From positions 1-55,588 of the forward strand of contig CAZDCZ010000004.1 of the NCBI GenBank assembly GCA_964504155.1: DNA of 55,588 nucleotides, written 5' to 3'. Below the pieces are notes generated by a model. That model saw only the letters and a program-made list of their open reading frames with translations. It had not been told where the DNA came from and did not search any database. The stretch's first letter is position 1, and every line of letters begins with the position of its first letter. Position numbers and translations under genes: made by a program. Shown piece by piece: positions 1 through 8,940 of this stretch. The DNA is from CAZDCZ01 sp964504155 (GTDB lineage Bacteria; Bacteroidota; Bacteroidia; Bacteroidales; UBA12077).

Positions 1-53
1 CATTTATTATCTGAATTTTCAATAAATTTAAACTCTGAGATAACACTGCATTT

Positions 54-323
54 TCAAGTTTCAAATTGCAAACTCTCAATTGATGAAAACACCCTGTTTA
101 TAGTGTATTCTGAGGGTATTCCATTTTGTAATTCGAGAAACTTCCTAAGAAATTCTTCTTTTGAATTAGCAAACTTAAGCATTTGCTTCCACGTTTTTGC
201 TCTACAAATGACTGAAATTATGCCAATAAGAATGATGTAAACTAAGTTGTGTAATTGGTTTATATGGCTTCTAGGGTCTTCTATATTGCCAAAAATACTC
301 ATTAATTTATTGTCTGCGTCCAT
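54..323 (-). pseudogene. Truncated ISAs1-family transposase, N-terminal domain only
   Basis: The 89 codons match the N-terminal domain (DDE_Tnp_1-associated type) of ISAs1/H-repeat transposases: an 'IEDPR' motif near residue 15, a hydrophobic 'LVYIILIGIISVICRA' segment, a 'W..M..F' stretch and the ending 'NGIPSEYTINRVFSSI', which in full-length relatives leads straight into the DDE catalytic domain. Here a TGA follows 'SLQFET', and the remaining 53 bases to the window edge show no recognisable continuation in any frame. This is therefore a broken insertion-sequence copy, not an active transposase. The ATG at 323 is the natural family start. The missing catalytic part could lie outside the window after a frameshift, which cannot be judged from here. 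Confidence 0.75.
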
Positions 324-721
324 GTCGTTTAATTATTTGATTATCAATGTAGTATGAAAATAATTATTAACATAAACAACTATAAATCAAGTGTTTTTTA
401 CAAAAAAAAATATGAGTTTGCCATGTTTCTAGTTTATTGAGAATTTAAAAATAGTATTGTTTTATTTATTATATCCTTAAATTATTGAAAGAAGAATAAT
501 CAAAAGAATATATTAAATAGTTTTTTTTGTTTAGAGACTTCTTTAATTTTGCTCTTTTAGTTTCATTCTGAAAAAAAATTGATAATTTTGAGATAAAGAA
601 ATAATATATTTAACTAAATATTTTGTTCATTAAACCGATCGATAAATAATAATGATAAATTGTTTACGCGTATTTCCGGAATTGCTATTTATTTATTATT
701 ACGATCATAAATCTAAAACAT
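324..721. other. AT-rich intergenic region with two promoter-like -7 boxes
   Basis: No coding sequence or RNA gene is recognised. Two perfect matches to the Bacteroidota -7 consensus TAnnTTTG (both TAATTTTG) lie at 544-551 and 583-590 on the plus strand. Either could drive the gene starting at 722, but they are 130-180 bases upstream and lack a convincing -33 TTG. The insertion-sequence end next to the broken transposase probably lies here, but no terminal inverted repeat was found by eye. Confidence 0.4.
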
Positions 722-1567
722 ATGAAAAAAATTGTATTGCTTTTTATTTTAGGAATCGCTTTCGAGTTTGGTTTTTCACAAAATTATGTGCCAAGTATTG
801 ATGAGTTGAATAGTTTTTTTAGTACAAAAACATATGTTGTTTTGGAAACAAATCCTATAGCTAGTTATAATTTTAAAATACAAGAAGTTGTAAAGAATCA
901 CTGGACAATTACCGACTATGAGTTTATTTCGTATAAGAAATTCGAAGAAATGAGAAAAGATCCAAAATGTTCATTTCTTATTATGACTCAAGTTGTTTTC
1001 GAGAAAGATAAAACAAAAGTAAGATATAATTTTTTGCATTTATTACTAGGTAAAAATGTGAAGAAATTTGAAGATATGCCAGATATTGCTGCAATACCAC
1101 TGTCTTATACCGAGGTTGATGAAGAATATTGGGTGTATAAATTAGGCTCTATTGTTCGGTTTTTGCAAAAACATGTTAGTTTAATGAAAAATAAGCCTGA
1201 ATTAATAAAAGAAAATATTTTTAAACATTATAATAAAAATATAAAAAATGTAAAAAACAAAACACTTTACCTTGTTAAGGATGAGCTTGAAGAATGCATA
1301 AATACCGAGGCTAAAATAAAGAAAATATATCCATATAATGTAAAAATTGTCGACCGAGAAACAATAGATGAAGCAATAAATAATGGCGAAGATATAGTGT
1401 TTTTACATAAAGTTGGACCTCAGGGCTCTCGATTAAGAGCTAGATGTTATAAAATACTTATTGGAGCAAATGATTCAGAGTTTTATTATTTTAATTTCCA
1501 CAACATAATAAAAGGAAAACGCCCTGATGCTTTTTTGAAAAAGGATTTGAAAAAAATCGCAAAATAA
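722..1567 (+). CDS. Secreted hypothetical protein, unknown function
   Basis: This 281-aa protein begins with a clear Sec signal peptide: a lysine-rich start, a hydrophobic core 'IVLLFILGIAFEFGF', and probable cleavage after 'SQ' near residue 20. There is no lipobox cysteine, so the product is predicted to be periplasmic or exported rather than a lipoprotein. The mature part is lysine-rich with mixed alpha/beta character, and no catalytic motif is recognised. It resembles uncharacterised secreted proteins common in Bacteroidota, but no domain can be named. The gene stands alone, with a strong hairpin terminator 17 bases after its stop. Function unknown. Confidence 0.75.
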   Translation: MKKIVLLFILGIAFEFGFSQNYVPSIDELNSFFSTKTYVVLETNPIASYNFKIQEVVKNHWTITDYEFISYKKFEEMRKDPKCSFLIMTQVVFEKDKTKVRYNFLHLLLGKNVKKFEDMPDIAAIPLSYTEVDEEYWVYKLGSIVRFLQKHVSLMKNKPELIKENIFKHYNKNIKNVKNKTLYLVKDELEECINTEAKIKKIYPYNVKIVDRETIDEAINNGEDIVFLHKVGPQGSRLRARCYKILIGANDSEFYYFNFHNIIKGKRPDAFLKKDLKKIAK

Positions 1568-1583
1568 AAATATGCTGTCATAA

Positions 1584-1624
1584 AAAGAAACACTTTTTAG
1601 AAATTTTCTAAAAAGTGTTTCTTT
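1584..1624 (+). terminator. Intrinsic terminator hairpin
   Basis: A near-perfect inverted repeat of two 20-base arms (1584-1603 and 1605-1624) begins 17 bases after the stop of the secreted-protein gene. The arms start and end in A and T runs (AAAGAAACAC ... GTGTTTCTTT), as expected of a rho-independent terminator that could work in both directions. Confidence 0.75.
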
Positions 1625-1845
1625 AGGATTATTACGAAATTGAGATTTAATATTATTGCCTTTAAACATGTTTTGTTTATTTCAATGTTTCTGAAATAAG
1701 TAATTGCAATGTGTTTTTTTGAGTAAGTTTGTATTTGTTTTTCAAATAGTAAAAAGAATAGGATATTATACCGAACCAATAATTTGCAGCTTATATAATG
1801 TTTAGGTTAGAGAAATATTATTATAAAAACGAATATAATTTATTA

Positions 1846-1853
1846 TATCTTTG
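1846..1853 (+). promoter_or_regulatory. Bacteroidota-type -7 box upstream of hisS
   Basis: TATCTTTG matches the TAnnTTTG -7 consensus exactly and lies 22 bases before the hisS ATG. No good -33 TTG is visible 19-21 bases further upstream, so only the -7 element supports the call. Confidence 0.5.
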
Positions 1854-1875
1854 CGAGCAAATAAAATATTAAGTT

Positions 1876-3249
1876 ATGTTAGTTCAGAAACCTTCTATCC
1901 CTAAAGGAACTCGAGATTTTTCTCCAAATGAGATGGTGAAAAGAAAATATATTTTTAATTCTATTGAACAAATATTTCAACGTTTTGGGTTTATGCCTAT
2001 TGAAACTCCTGCAATGGAGAAATTATCATCACTTACCGGGAAATATGGTGAAGAAGGAGATAAATTGCTTTTTAAAGTATTAAACTCAGGTAATTACTTA
2101 AGTAAGGTAAGCGATGAAATATACGAAAATAAAAATTCGTCGGAACTTACCGGTAAAATTTGCGAGAAAGGTCTCAGATACGATCTTACAGTTCCTTTTG
2201 CCCGTTATGTTGTTCAGAATATGAACGATATATCATTCCCATTTAAACGATACCAAATTCAGCCTGTTTGGAGGGCAGATAGACCACAAAAAGGCAGATA
2301 TAGAGAATTCTATCAGTGTGATGTTGATGTTATTGGTAACACATCTTTGCTTAACGAAGCAGAACTTGTTCAGATTATAGATTTAGTATTTAACGATTTG
2401 TCGTTAAATGTGATTACAAAAATTAATAATAGAAAAGTACTTAGCGGTATTGCAGAAGTAATTGGAGAACAAGATAAATTTATTGATATTACTGTAGCAA
2501 TCGACAAATTAGATAAAATAGGAATAGAGAAAGTTAAAGAAGAGTTGTTGTTAAAGGGAATAAAAGAAGAAGCGGTAAATAGATTAGTGCCAATATTAAA
2601 TTTTAATGGATCAAACGAAGAAAAAATAACTTTTTTGAAAGATTTGTTAAAAACATCGGATATTGGAATGCAGGGAATAGGTGAAATATATGAGCTGTTT
2701 TCGTATTTTAATGAATTGTCTATAAAAATGGATTTGGAATTTGATATTACTTTAGCGCGAGGGTTAAATTATTATACAGGTGCTATATTCGAAGTAAAAT
2801 CAAAAGATTTAGAATTTGGAAGCATTTGTGGTGGTGGACGATATGATGATCTTACCAGTGTATTTGGATTAAATGACATGTCGGGTGTTGGAATATCATT
2901 TGGTGCAGATAGAATATATGATGTGATTGAAAATTTAGATCTTTTTCCAAAAGAAATTGTTGAATCAACAAAAGTAATGTTTGTTAATTTTGGTTCAAAA
3001 GAAGAGCGTTACTGCTTACCTTTGCTAACAAAACTTCGTAGTAATGGTATAAATTCTGAAATTTACCCATCTTCTGCCAAAATGAAAAAGCAGATGACAT
3101 ATGCAAATAAAAAAAACATCCCTTATGTGGTGCTTGTTGGCGAAGATGAAATGAAGAACAATCTTATTACAATTAAAGACATGCACAAAGGAGATCAAAT
3201 AAAAAAAGAATTTACAGAATTTTTAAATGAGCTTTCTGAAAAAAAATAG
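1876..3249 (+). CDS. hisS: Histidine--tRNA ligase
   Basis: This cytoplasmic class II aminoacyl-tRNA synthetase charges tRNA-His with histidine using ATP. The family start 'PKGTRDFSP' lies at residues 9-17. The active-site strand 'RYDLTVPFARY' is at 101-111, and 'FKRYQIQPVWRADRPQKGRY' (123-142) is motif 2. The histidine-binding 'ARGLNYYTG' loop lies near 290, and 'GGGRYDDL' and 'GVGISFGADRI' (motif 3) near 320-345. The last 90 residues form the anticodon-binding domain. At 457 aa it is complete and typical of the Bacteroidota form. A -7 box lies just upstream and hutH follows 161 bases downstream, so histidine use for translation and histidine breakdown are neighbours, though probably separate transcripts. 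Confidence 0.97.
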   Translation: MLVQKPSIPKGTRDFSPNEMVKRKYIFNSIEQIFQRFGFMPIETPAMEKLSSLTGKYGEEGDKLLFKVLNSGNYLSKVSDEIYENKNSSELTGKICEKGLRYDLTVPFARYVVQNMNDISFPFKRYQIQPVWRADRPQKGRYREFYQCDVDVIGNTSLLNEAELVQIIDLVFNDLSLNVITKINNRKVLSGIAEVIGEQDKFIDITVAIDKLDKIGIEKVKEELLLKGIKEEAVNRLVPILNFNGSNEEKITFLKDLLKTSDIGMQGIGEIYELFSYFNELSIKMDLEFDITLARGLNYYTGAIFEVKSKDLEFGSICGGGRYDDLTSVFGLNDMSGVGISFGADRIYDVIENLDLFPKEIVESTKVMFVNFGSKEERYCLPLLTKLRSNGINSEIYPSSAKMKKQMTYANKKNIPYVVLVGEDEMKNNLITIKDMHKGDQIKKEFTEFLNELSEKK

Positions 3250-3410
3250 TTGTGATAGTTACAATAATAAATATAAATTCATTGCAGAATACTCGTCCAT
3301 CGAAATTTGGTGGTGGCGATATAAGGCTTCCGTGAAAATAATTATTGAATATATATTATTAAAGCAATTATTAAATTATTAATTTTTTAAATCATTAAAA
3401 ATCATTAAAA

Positions 3411-4916
3411 ATGAATAAAACATATTATATATCAAGCGAATTATTAACATTTAAGCAAGTAGATAGTATTATTAAAGAAAAATACAAACTTGATTTATCA
3501 GATAGTGCAAAAGAGAAAATTAATAAATGCAGAAATTATCTTGATAAGAAAATGGAGGAAACTGACGAGCCTATTTATGGTATAAATACAGGTTTTGGCT
3601 CGTTATGCAACAAATCTATTTCAAAAGAAGAATTGGGACAATTACAAAAAAATCTTGTTATGTCGCATGCTTGTGGTACAGGAGAAGAAGTGCCACAAGA
3701 GATTGTAAAACTAATGTTATTGTTAAAAATACAATCTGTGTCGTATGGTAATTCAGGAGTACAGCTTATAACTGTTGAACGATTAATAGAGTTATTTAAC
3801 AATGATATTTTACCTGTTGTTTACCGATATGGTTCATTAGGAGCTTCTGGCGATTTAGCTCCTCTTGCACATATGAGTTTGCCTCTTATTGGTTTGGGAC
3901 AAGTGAATTATAAAGGAAAAAAAATTGATAGCAAAGAAATTCTCGATACGTTTGGTTGGAAAATAATAGAATTAAAATCGAAAGAAGGATTAGCATTGCT
4001 TAATGGAACTCAGTTTATGAGTGCTTTTGGAGTATATTGTACTTTAAAAGTATTTAAATTATCACAATTGGCTGATATTATTAGTGCTGTTTCAATTGAT
4101 GCCTTCGACGGAAGAATAGAGCCATTTAACGATTTGGTACATCAAATACGTCATCATAACGGACAAATAAAAACTGCTCGTAGAATAAGATTTTTATTAG
4201 AAGGTAGTGAGATAATTACAAGAAAGAAAGAGCATGTGCAAGACCCATATTCTTTCCGATGTATTCCTCAAGTTCATGGAGCATCGAAAGATGCTATTAA
4301 TTATGTTGCAGGTGTAATTAAAAACGAGATTAATGCAGTTACAGATAATCCTACAATATTTCCCGATGAAGATTTAATTATTTCAGGTGGAAATTTCCAT
4401 GGTCAACCACTTGCTTTGGCTTTAGATAATTTATCTATTGCTATGGCTGAGCTAGGAAGTATTTCTGAGCGACGAACTTATCAACTTATAGGAGGAAAAA
4501 GAGGATTGCCTGATTTCCTTGTTGCAAAACCGGGATTAAACTCAGGATTTATGATTCCTCAATATACTGCGGCATCTATTGTTAGTAATAATAAACAGTT
4601 AGCAACTCCTGCTTCTGTCGATTCTATAGTGTCGTCTCAAGGTCAGGAAGATCATGTTAGTATGGGGGCAAATGCTGCTGTTCAAGCATATCAAATAGCC
4701 GAAAATTTAGAGAAAATTTTAGCTATTGAATTATTTAATGCTGCTCAAGCTCTTGAATTTAGAAAACCTGCTAAATCATCGAAATTTATCGAAAAATTTA
4801 TTGCTGATTATCGTAAACAGGTAATGTTTATAGAAAACGATAAAACAATGTACGATAATATTGCTGCAAGTGTTCAGTATTTACAAGGTGTTGAATATGA
4901 ATTGCCAGAAGAATAA
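3411..4916 (+). CDS. hutH: Histidine ammonia-lyase
   Basis: This enzyme removes ammonia from L-histidine to give trans-urocanate, the first step of histidine degradation. The self-forming MIO cofactor triad Ala-Ser-Gly is at 145-147 in 'SLGASGDLAPLAHMSL'. The catalytic tyrosine is in 'YGINTGFG' (Y56), and the conserved 'GNFHGQP' and 'SSQGQEDHVSMG' motifs of the aromatic amino acid lyase family are present. The 501-aa length is normal. None of hutU, hutI or ftcD is in the window, so the rest of the pathway must be elsewhere. Tyrosine ammonia-lyase or aminomutase relatives share this fold; the histidase assignment rests on overall similarity and on the adjacent histidine gene. A strong terminator follows. 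Confidence 0.9.
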   Translation: MNKTYYISSELLTFKQVDSIIKEKYKLDLSDSAKEKINKCRNYLDKKMEETDEPIYGINTGFGSLCNKSISKEELGQLQKNLVMSHACGTGEEVPQEIVKLMLLLKIQSVSYGNSGVQLITVERLIELFNNDILPVVYRYGSLGASGDLAPLAHMSLPLIGLGQVNYKGKKIDSKEILDTFGWKIIELKSKEGLALLNGTQFMSAFGVYCTLKVFKLSQLADIISAVSIDAFDGRIEPFNDLVHQIRHHNGQIKTARRIRFLLEGSEIITRKKEHVQDPYSFRCIPQVHGASKDAINYVAGVIKNEINAVTDNPTIFPDEDLIISGGNFHGQPLALALDNLSIAMAELGSISERRTYQLIGGKRGLPDFLVAKPGLNSGFMIPQYTAASIVSNNKQLATPASVDSIVSSQGQEDHVSMGANAAVQAYQIAENLEKILAIELFNAAQALEFRKPAKSSKFIEKFIADYRKQVMFIENDKTMYDNIAASVQYLQGVEYELPEE

Positions 4917-4938
4917 AAAATAAATATCTTTTTATTAT

Positions 4939-4974
4939 AAAAGTCATCAGTATTTTTCTGATGACTTTTTTTTT
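4939..4974 (+). terminator. Terminator after hutH
   Basis: A 12-base stem (AAAAGTCATCAG / CTGATGACTTTT) with a 7-base loop is followed by a run of nine T, starting 23 bases after the hutH stop. It is a textbook rho-independent terminator on the plus strand. Confidence 0.85.
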
Positions 4975-5059
4975 ATTCGAGTAATTCTATTCAGGAAGTT
5001 TATTTTTGTATGAAATTTAATTTGTAGTTGTTAAAGAAAATAAATTGATAAAATAATAA

Positions 5060-5087
5060 AAAAGTTCCGGAATTTTCCGGAACTTTT
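5060..5087 (-). terminator. Terminator of the minus-strand sigma-factor operon
   Basis: The stem AAAAGTTCCGGA / TCCGGAACTTTT reads on the minus strand as a hairpin followed by a T-rich run (TTTTTTATTATTTT). It lies about 80 bases beyond the last gene of the minus-strand operon. A second inverted repeat without a T-run (TGTTATCA / TGATAACA, 5111-5134) lies between the two. Confidence 0.65.
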
Positions 5088-5168
5088 AACCTAAAAAACG
5101 ATTATGAGAAATGTTATCATTTTATTGATAACATTTATTTATAACGGATGTTTAATTTATTTGTTGCA

Positions 5169-5618
5169 TTATTCTTTGTGTTTTTTATAACTATTTTTAA
5201 TCTGGTTTAAAAGATATGTCTTGAACTCATAATCAGCTTTATATATTTTCATTACTTTGTTTATTGGTAGAATTTTTTTAAATTTTATATGATAGCTACT
5301 TAACAGTTTTGCAATTTCGAGTTCAGAATTTATGTATTTGTCGGAGAATTCTATAATTTCTTTTTCTGAAAGCTCATTATAATGATTAGAAAAATAAGTC
5401 ATATTCTTTTTTCTATCATTAATTATATTGTTTTTCAAATCCCAATATTCGTTATATACAGGCCAAAATATTTGAGCTTCTTTAGGAGTTAATCCAATCT
5501 TTTCTGTAAAAAAAGCAATTTTTTGAGCTTTAAGTTTTTCTTTTTTGTCTGTATTTTGACAAAAAGAAATATTTGTAAAGAACAAAATTACAATTGTTAT
5601 AACGAGAAGTTTTTTCAT
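5169..5618 (-). CDS. Small secreted Spy/CpxP-like protein
   Basis: This 149-aa protein has a signal peptide with core 'LLVITIVILFFTNISF' and cleavage near 'CQN', residues 20-21. The mature part is charged and helical: 'LKAQKIAFFTEKIGLTPKEA' is followed by 'FWPVYNEYW' and further amphipathic helices. This pattern (a helix, then 'LT..EAQ.FWPVYN') is common in small secreted Bacteroidota proteins encoded next to ECF sigma factors and resembles the periplasmic stress sensor/chaperone family Spy/CpxP/ZraP. It is the last gene of the sigma/anti-sigma operon. A role in envelope-stress feedback is inferred from context, not shown. The cysteine at the cleavage site lacks a good lipobox, so a lipoprotein is less likely. 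Confidence 0.65.
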   Translation of the reverse strand: MKKLLVITIVILFFTNISFCQNTDKKEKLKAQKIAFFTEKIGLTPKEAQIFWPVYNEYWDLKNNIINDRKKNMTYFSNHYNELSEKEIIEFSDKYINSELEIAKLLSSYHIKFKKILPINKVMKIYKADYEFKTYLLNQIKNSYKKHKE

Positions 5619-5663
5619 AAAAAGAAGTTTTTTAAGAAATGTAAGAATAATAAGTATTAAAAA

Positions 5664-6095
5664 CTAATAATAATATAATTCATTCATTAGAGTTGAATAA
5701 TCAATATCTTCATCAACTAGATATTTAATATATTCTTCGGTATTTTCATCGGTTTTATTGGTAACTGATTTTTCTTCAAGCAAGATATTAAGGTAATGTT
5801 GTTCAGAAAAATCCGATTCATTTACTTCGTCAATATTCGCAAATTCATTTATTTGATGTTTAGCTAAATGAAATTTGTTCCATACTGTATTTATTGTAAT
5901 ATATGTTATAGATGCAAATGCTATCATCATAAAACCTAAAGTTAATTGAGGTTTTGCATATAAAATAATTTTCTGTAAAATAGAGTGTTCCGATGAATCT
6001 TTAGATAATTTATTTTGAATATTATTTGGCAAATTATCGAAATAATTATTCGGTACAGTAAAAGGATTCTTTGTATTTTTAAATTTTTTGTTCAC
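5664..6095 (-). CDS. Putative anti-sigma factor, single-pass membrane protein
   Basis: The 143-aa product has a polar N-terminal region of about 50 residues, one transmembrane helix at about 51-71 ('LTLGFMMIAFASITYITI'), and an acidic C-terminal region (many Asp/Glu after residue 85). It lies between an ECF sigma factor (55 bases upstream) and a small secreted Spy-like protein (45 bases downstream), where anti-sigma factors of Bacteroidota are usually encoded. The N-terminal 'PFTVPNNYFDNLP' motif is frequent in such proteins. No zinc-binding H-x3-C-x2-C (ZAS) motif is visible, so it is not a canonical ZAS anti-sigma factor. The function is inferred from topology and context. Confidence 0.6.
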   Translation of the reverse strand: MNKKFKNTKNPFTVPNNYFDNLPNNIQNKLSKDSSEHSILQKIILYAKPQLTLGFMMIAFASITYITINTVWNKFHLAKHQINEFANIDEVNESDFSEQHYLNILLEEKSVTNKTDENTEEYIKYLVDEDIDYSTLMNELYYY

Positions 6096-6150
6096 TTTTT
6101 TATATTTATCAACTAATTATATTATTATGACCTTATTATATGTATATAGT

Positions 6151-6699
6151 TTAATTTTCTTTTACGAATTTTTCTATTTTTTTTACAGCATGATGATACG
6201 ATGCTTTTAAGGCTCCAACAGAAGTGCCTAGTATTTCCGACATGTCATCATATTTTATTTCATCGAAATATTTCATGTTAAAAACAATTCTTTGTTTTCT
6301 AGGCAATGTAAGAATAGCTTTTTGTAATGTTAATTGTATTTCATCGCCATTAAAATACTTATCTCCAACAAGAGTTTCTTTTAATTGATTTTCGTAATCT
6401 ACTAAAGATAAAAAATATTTAGTTTTTTTCTTTTTAAGAAAACTAAGCGATTCGTTTGTTGCAATTCTATAAAGCCATGTATATAATTTCGATTCTTCTT
6501 TAAAGTTGTCGAGGTTTCCCCATACCTTAATAAAAGTATTTTGAATTACATCATTTGCATCTTCATGCTTAATTACAATTTTTCTGATATGCCAATATAA
6601 TTTTTCTTGATATTTTCTCATAATAAGGTTGAAAGCATAATTTTTCTTATCCTTATCACGAAAAAACTCAAGTAATTCTTTATCGTTGTATTCCGGCAT
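6151..6699 (-). CDS. ECF-type RNA polymerase sigma factor
   Basis: At 182 aa this is a normal-length ECF sigma factor. Region 2 covers about residues 20-90: 'YWHIRKIVIKHEDANDVIQN' followed by 'TFIKVW', then 'YTWLYRIATNESLSFL', the -10 recognition and melting helix. Region 4 covers about 125-180: 'LPRKQRIVFNMKYFDEIKYD' and a helix-turn-helix 'MSEILGTSVGALKASYHHAV'. It begins 14 bases after the transketolase C-half gene and is followed by a membrane protein and a small secreted protein, a common trio in Bacteroidota. It probably directs transcription of an envelope-related regulon and is likely to be controlled by the adjacent membrane protein. Its promoter is not obvious, so read-through from the transketolase genes is possible. 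Confidence 0.88.
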   Translation of the reverse strand: MPEYNDKELLEFFRDKDKKNYAFNLIMRKYQEKLYWHIRKIVIKHEDANDVIQNTFIKVWGNLDNFKEESKLYTWLYRIATNESLSFLKKKKTKYFLSLVDYENQLKETLVGDKYFNGDEIQLTLQKAILTLPRKQRIVFNMKYFDEIKYDDMSEILGTSVGALKASYHHAVKKIEKFVKEN

Positions 6700-6713
6700 T
6701 CGAAATCTATTTA

Positions 6714-7667
6714 TTATTTTCTTTTTAAAACTGTTTCTGCAGCAACAATAATATTTGGAGTGTCAATATTATATTTTGTTAATAATTGTTCTGGTTTTCC
6801 ACTTTCTCCGAAAGTGTCGTCAACAGCTACCATTTCTACTGGTGTAGGTAATTTTCTGGCTAATAATTGAGCAATGCTATCACCTAATCCTCCATTTAAT
6901 AAATGTTCTTCTGCTGTTACAACAGCTTTTGTTTTTCTTACCGAAGAAAGAATAGCTTCTTCGTCTAATGGTTTAATGGTGTGAATGTTTATTATTTCGC
7001 AAGAAATACCTTTTTTACTCAAAATTTCGCCGGCTTCAATTGCTTTCCATACCAGATGCCCGGTTGCAATAATTGTAACATCTGTTCCTTCGTTTAATAA
7101 TATAGCTTTCCCAATTTCGAATTCCTGATTTTCTGGAGTGAAATTTGGTACTTTGGGACGCCCAAAACGTAAGTATACAGGACCAACATATTCAGCTATT
7201 GCTTTAGTAGCTGCTTTGGTTTGATTGTAATCGGCAGGATTTATAACTACCATATTTGGCAACATTTTCATTAATCCAATGTCTTCCATTATTTGGTGTG
7301 TTGCTCCGTCTTCACCTAAAGTAATTCCTGCATGAGACGCACATATTTTTACATTTTTGTTAGAATATGCTATCGATTGTCTTATTTGATCGTAAACTCT
7401 ACCTGTAGCAAAATTTGCAAAAGTTCCTGCAAATGGTATTTTCCCACCTATTGTTAAACCGGCAGCAACTCCCATCATATTGGCTTCAGCTATTCCCGAT
7501 TGATAAAATCTATCTGGAAAGTCAGCAACAAATTCATTCATCTTTAGCGAGCCTGTTAAATCAGCACATAAGGCAACAACATCTTTGTTCTCTTTACCTA
7601 ATTCATAGAGTCCTGCTCCAAATCCTGAACGAGTATCTTTTTTTTCGCTGTAAGTATATTTTTTCAT
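6714..7667 (-). CDS. Transketolase, C-terminal (pyrimidine-binding) subunit
   Basis: This 317-aa protein is the second half of a split, TPP-dependent transketolase (non-oxidative pentose phosphate pathway). The pyrimidine-binding domain comes first, with 'ALCADLTGS' near residue 33 and 'RFYQSGIAEANMMGVAAGLT' at about 53-72, which includes the glutamate that activates TPP. 'KICASHAGITLGEDGATHQ' follows. The C-terminal regulatory-type domain contains 'DVTIIATGHLV' and ends near 'ETVLK'. The matching N-terminal subunit is at 9421-10266, and both halves are needed for activity. The two are normally adjacent, but here a methylglyoxal synthase-like gene, an assembly gap and a VWA gene lie between them. 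DXS-like or other TPP enzymes are less likely given the pair. Confidence 0.9.
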   Translation of the reverse strand: MKKYTYSEKKDTRSGFGAGLYELGKENKDVVALCADLTGSLKMNEFVADFPDRFYQSGIAEANMMGVAAGLTIGGKIPFAGTFANFATGRVYDQIRQSIAYSNKNVKICASHAGITLGEDGATHQIMEDIGLMKMLPNMVVINPADYNQTKAATKAIAEYVGPVYLRFGRPKVPNFTPENQEFEIGKAILLNEGTDVTIIATGHLVWKAIEAGEILSKKGISCEIINIHTIKPLDEEAILSSVRKTKAVVTAEEHLLNGGLGDSIAQLLARKLPTPVEMVAVDDTFGESGKPEQLLTKYNIDTPNIIVAAETVLKRK

Positions 7668-7710
7668 GAGTTTATTTTTGAGTTTGTTTCAACTAAGTTT
7701 AATTTATATA

Positions 7711-8940
7711 TTAATGCAATATTATAGATTGTGATGTTCCCGATTTTATATTAAATTTTTTTGAAATAGTATAAATTGATTCTTTTACATTTTTTGCTCT
7801 ATATACAACTTTGTAATTGCCCGGTTGCAACACTAAAGATTTTCTTGTAGTATTAGTTTCGAAATTATATATATGTATTAAAGTGTCTTTTTTCTCGGTA
7901 TATAAACTGGTATATCCACTCGACGACATTAAAAAATTAGCTATCCCGGGACGAGGAATTTTTATTGTTGTTGTTTTACTCTGTTGTATTTCAGCATCTT
8001 CAATCAGTATCTTTGGAAGAGTTAATACTTCAAGATCATATTTGCCGATAATAAATTTTTGAGTTTTGTTTAATAATTGAACGGTAAGAGTTTGTGGTTT
8101 ATCTTTTTCTCGTATTATTGTTTGTAAATCCTTATATTGAAAGGAGCCGGGACAAGAAATTGTCAGGTACCCTTGAGGAGCCTTTATTCCTATCATAGTA
8201 TGTTTTCCCGATGTGAGTTTTATGCTATCTATTCGTCTTGGAGGTAAAGTATGAGCCACAATATCGTATGTTATTAATGGGTCGAGAATAAGAGTGTCGG
8301 GATTGCCCATGTAATTTATTGTATGCACGAAATTGTATTTTATTTTTCCCGAGAAATTGTCATAAAATGTTAAATTAACATTAGTTTCTGTTGGTTTATT
8401 GTTAATGTCGAGTAAGTTTACTTGAGCTGTCGTTGAATTAAGTGCACGAGAAATAACAACACCTAAAACTTCTTTAAATTTTTCTTCATTAGGAGTGTTG
8501 TAAAAATTGCCAATGCAATCAAAGGTTTCTTTAAAATAAGGATCATACCCAATGCCAATTACAAATGGTTTAAGAAAAATACCTTTGCGTTGAAGCCTTT
8601 CTGATACTGCGCAAGGATCACCATCGCATGCTTCAATACCATCGGTTATTAAAATTATTACATTGCGACAATTAGGACAATCAGGAAAATCATACTCAGC
8701 TCTTTCCAGCGAGTATGCAATTGGAGTCGTTCCCTTTGGTATTAAATAGCGTAATTTTTGTCTAATACGCGATGCATTATTATCACTGAAAGGTACTTCT
8801 AATTTTGTATCGCTGCAATCTTGAGGTGGAACAGGACTTTGATGACCATATACTCGTAAAGCCATTTGAATATTATCTATTTGTTCGAGACTATCGACAA
8901 TACTTATTAAATATTTACGTGCAATATTAATTTTCTTTCC
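7711..8940 (-). CDS. VWA-domain protein, 5' part missing in assembly gap
   Basis: About 410 codons read from the edge of the N gap down to TAA at 7711. The N-terminal part is a von Willebrand factor A domain: 'QMALRVYGHQS' and a 'GTTPIAYSLERAEYDFP' segment carrying the MIDAS threonine lead to 'NVIILITDGIEACDGDPCA', the metal-binding 'DG' motif. A helix and 'KPFVIGIGYD' follow. The first MIDAS element (DxSxS) and any signal peptide should be in the missing sequence. The C-terminal 230 residues are beta-rich, with repeated PEGA/Ig-like stretches such as 'APQGYLTISCPGSFQYKD'. Such proteins are usually exported and bind metal-dependent ligands. The reading frame joined through the Ns to the mgsA-like gene is an artefact. 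Confidence 0.7.
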   Translation of the reverse strand, partial: GKKINIARKYLISIVDSLEQIDNIQMALRVYGHQSPVPPQDCSDTKLEVPFSDNNASRIRQKLRYLIPKGTTPIAYSLERAEYDFPDCPNCRNVIILITDGIEACDGDPCAVSERLQRKGIFLKPFVIGIGYDPYFKETFDCIGNFYNTPNEEKFKEVLGVVISRALNSTTAQVNLLDINNKPTETNVNLTFYDNFSGKIKYNFVHTINYMGNPDTLILDPLITYDIVAHTLPPRRIDSIKLTSGKHTMIGIKAPQGYLTISCPGSFQYKDLQTIIREKDKPQTLTVQLLNKTQKFIIGKYDLEVLTLPKILIEDAEIQQSKTTTIKIPRPGIANFLMSSSGYTSLYTEKKDTLIHIYNFETNTTRKSLVLQPGNYKVVYRAKNVKESIYTISKKFNIKSGTSQSIILH

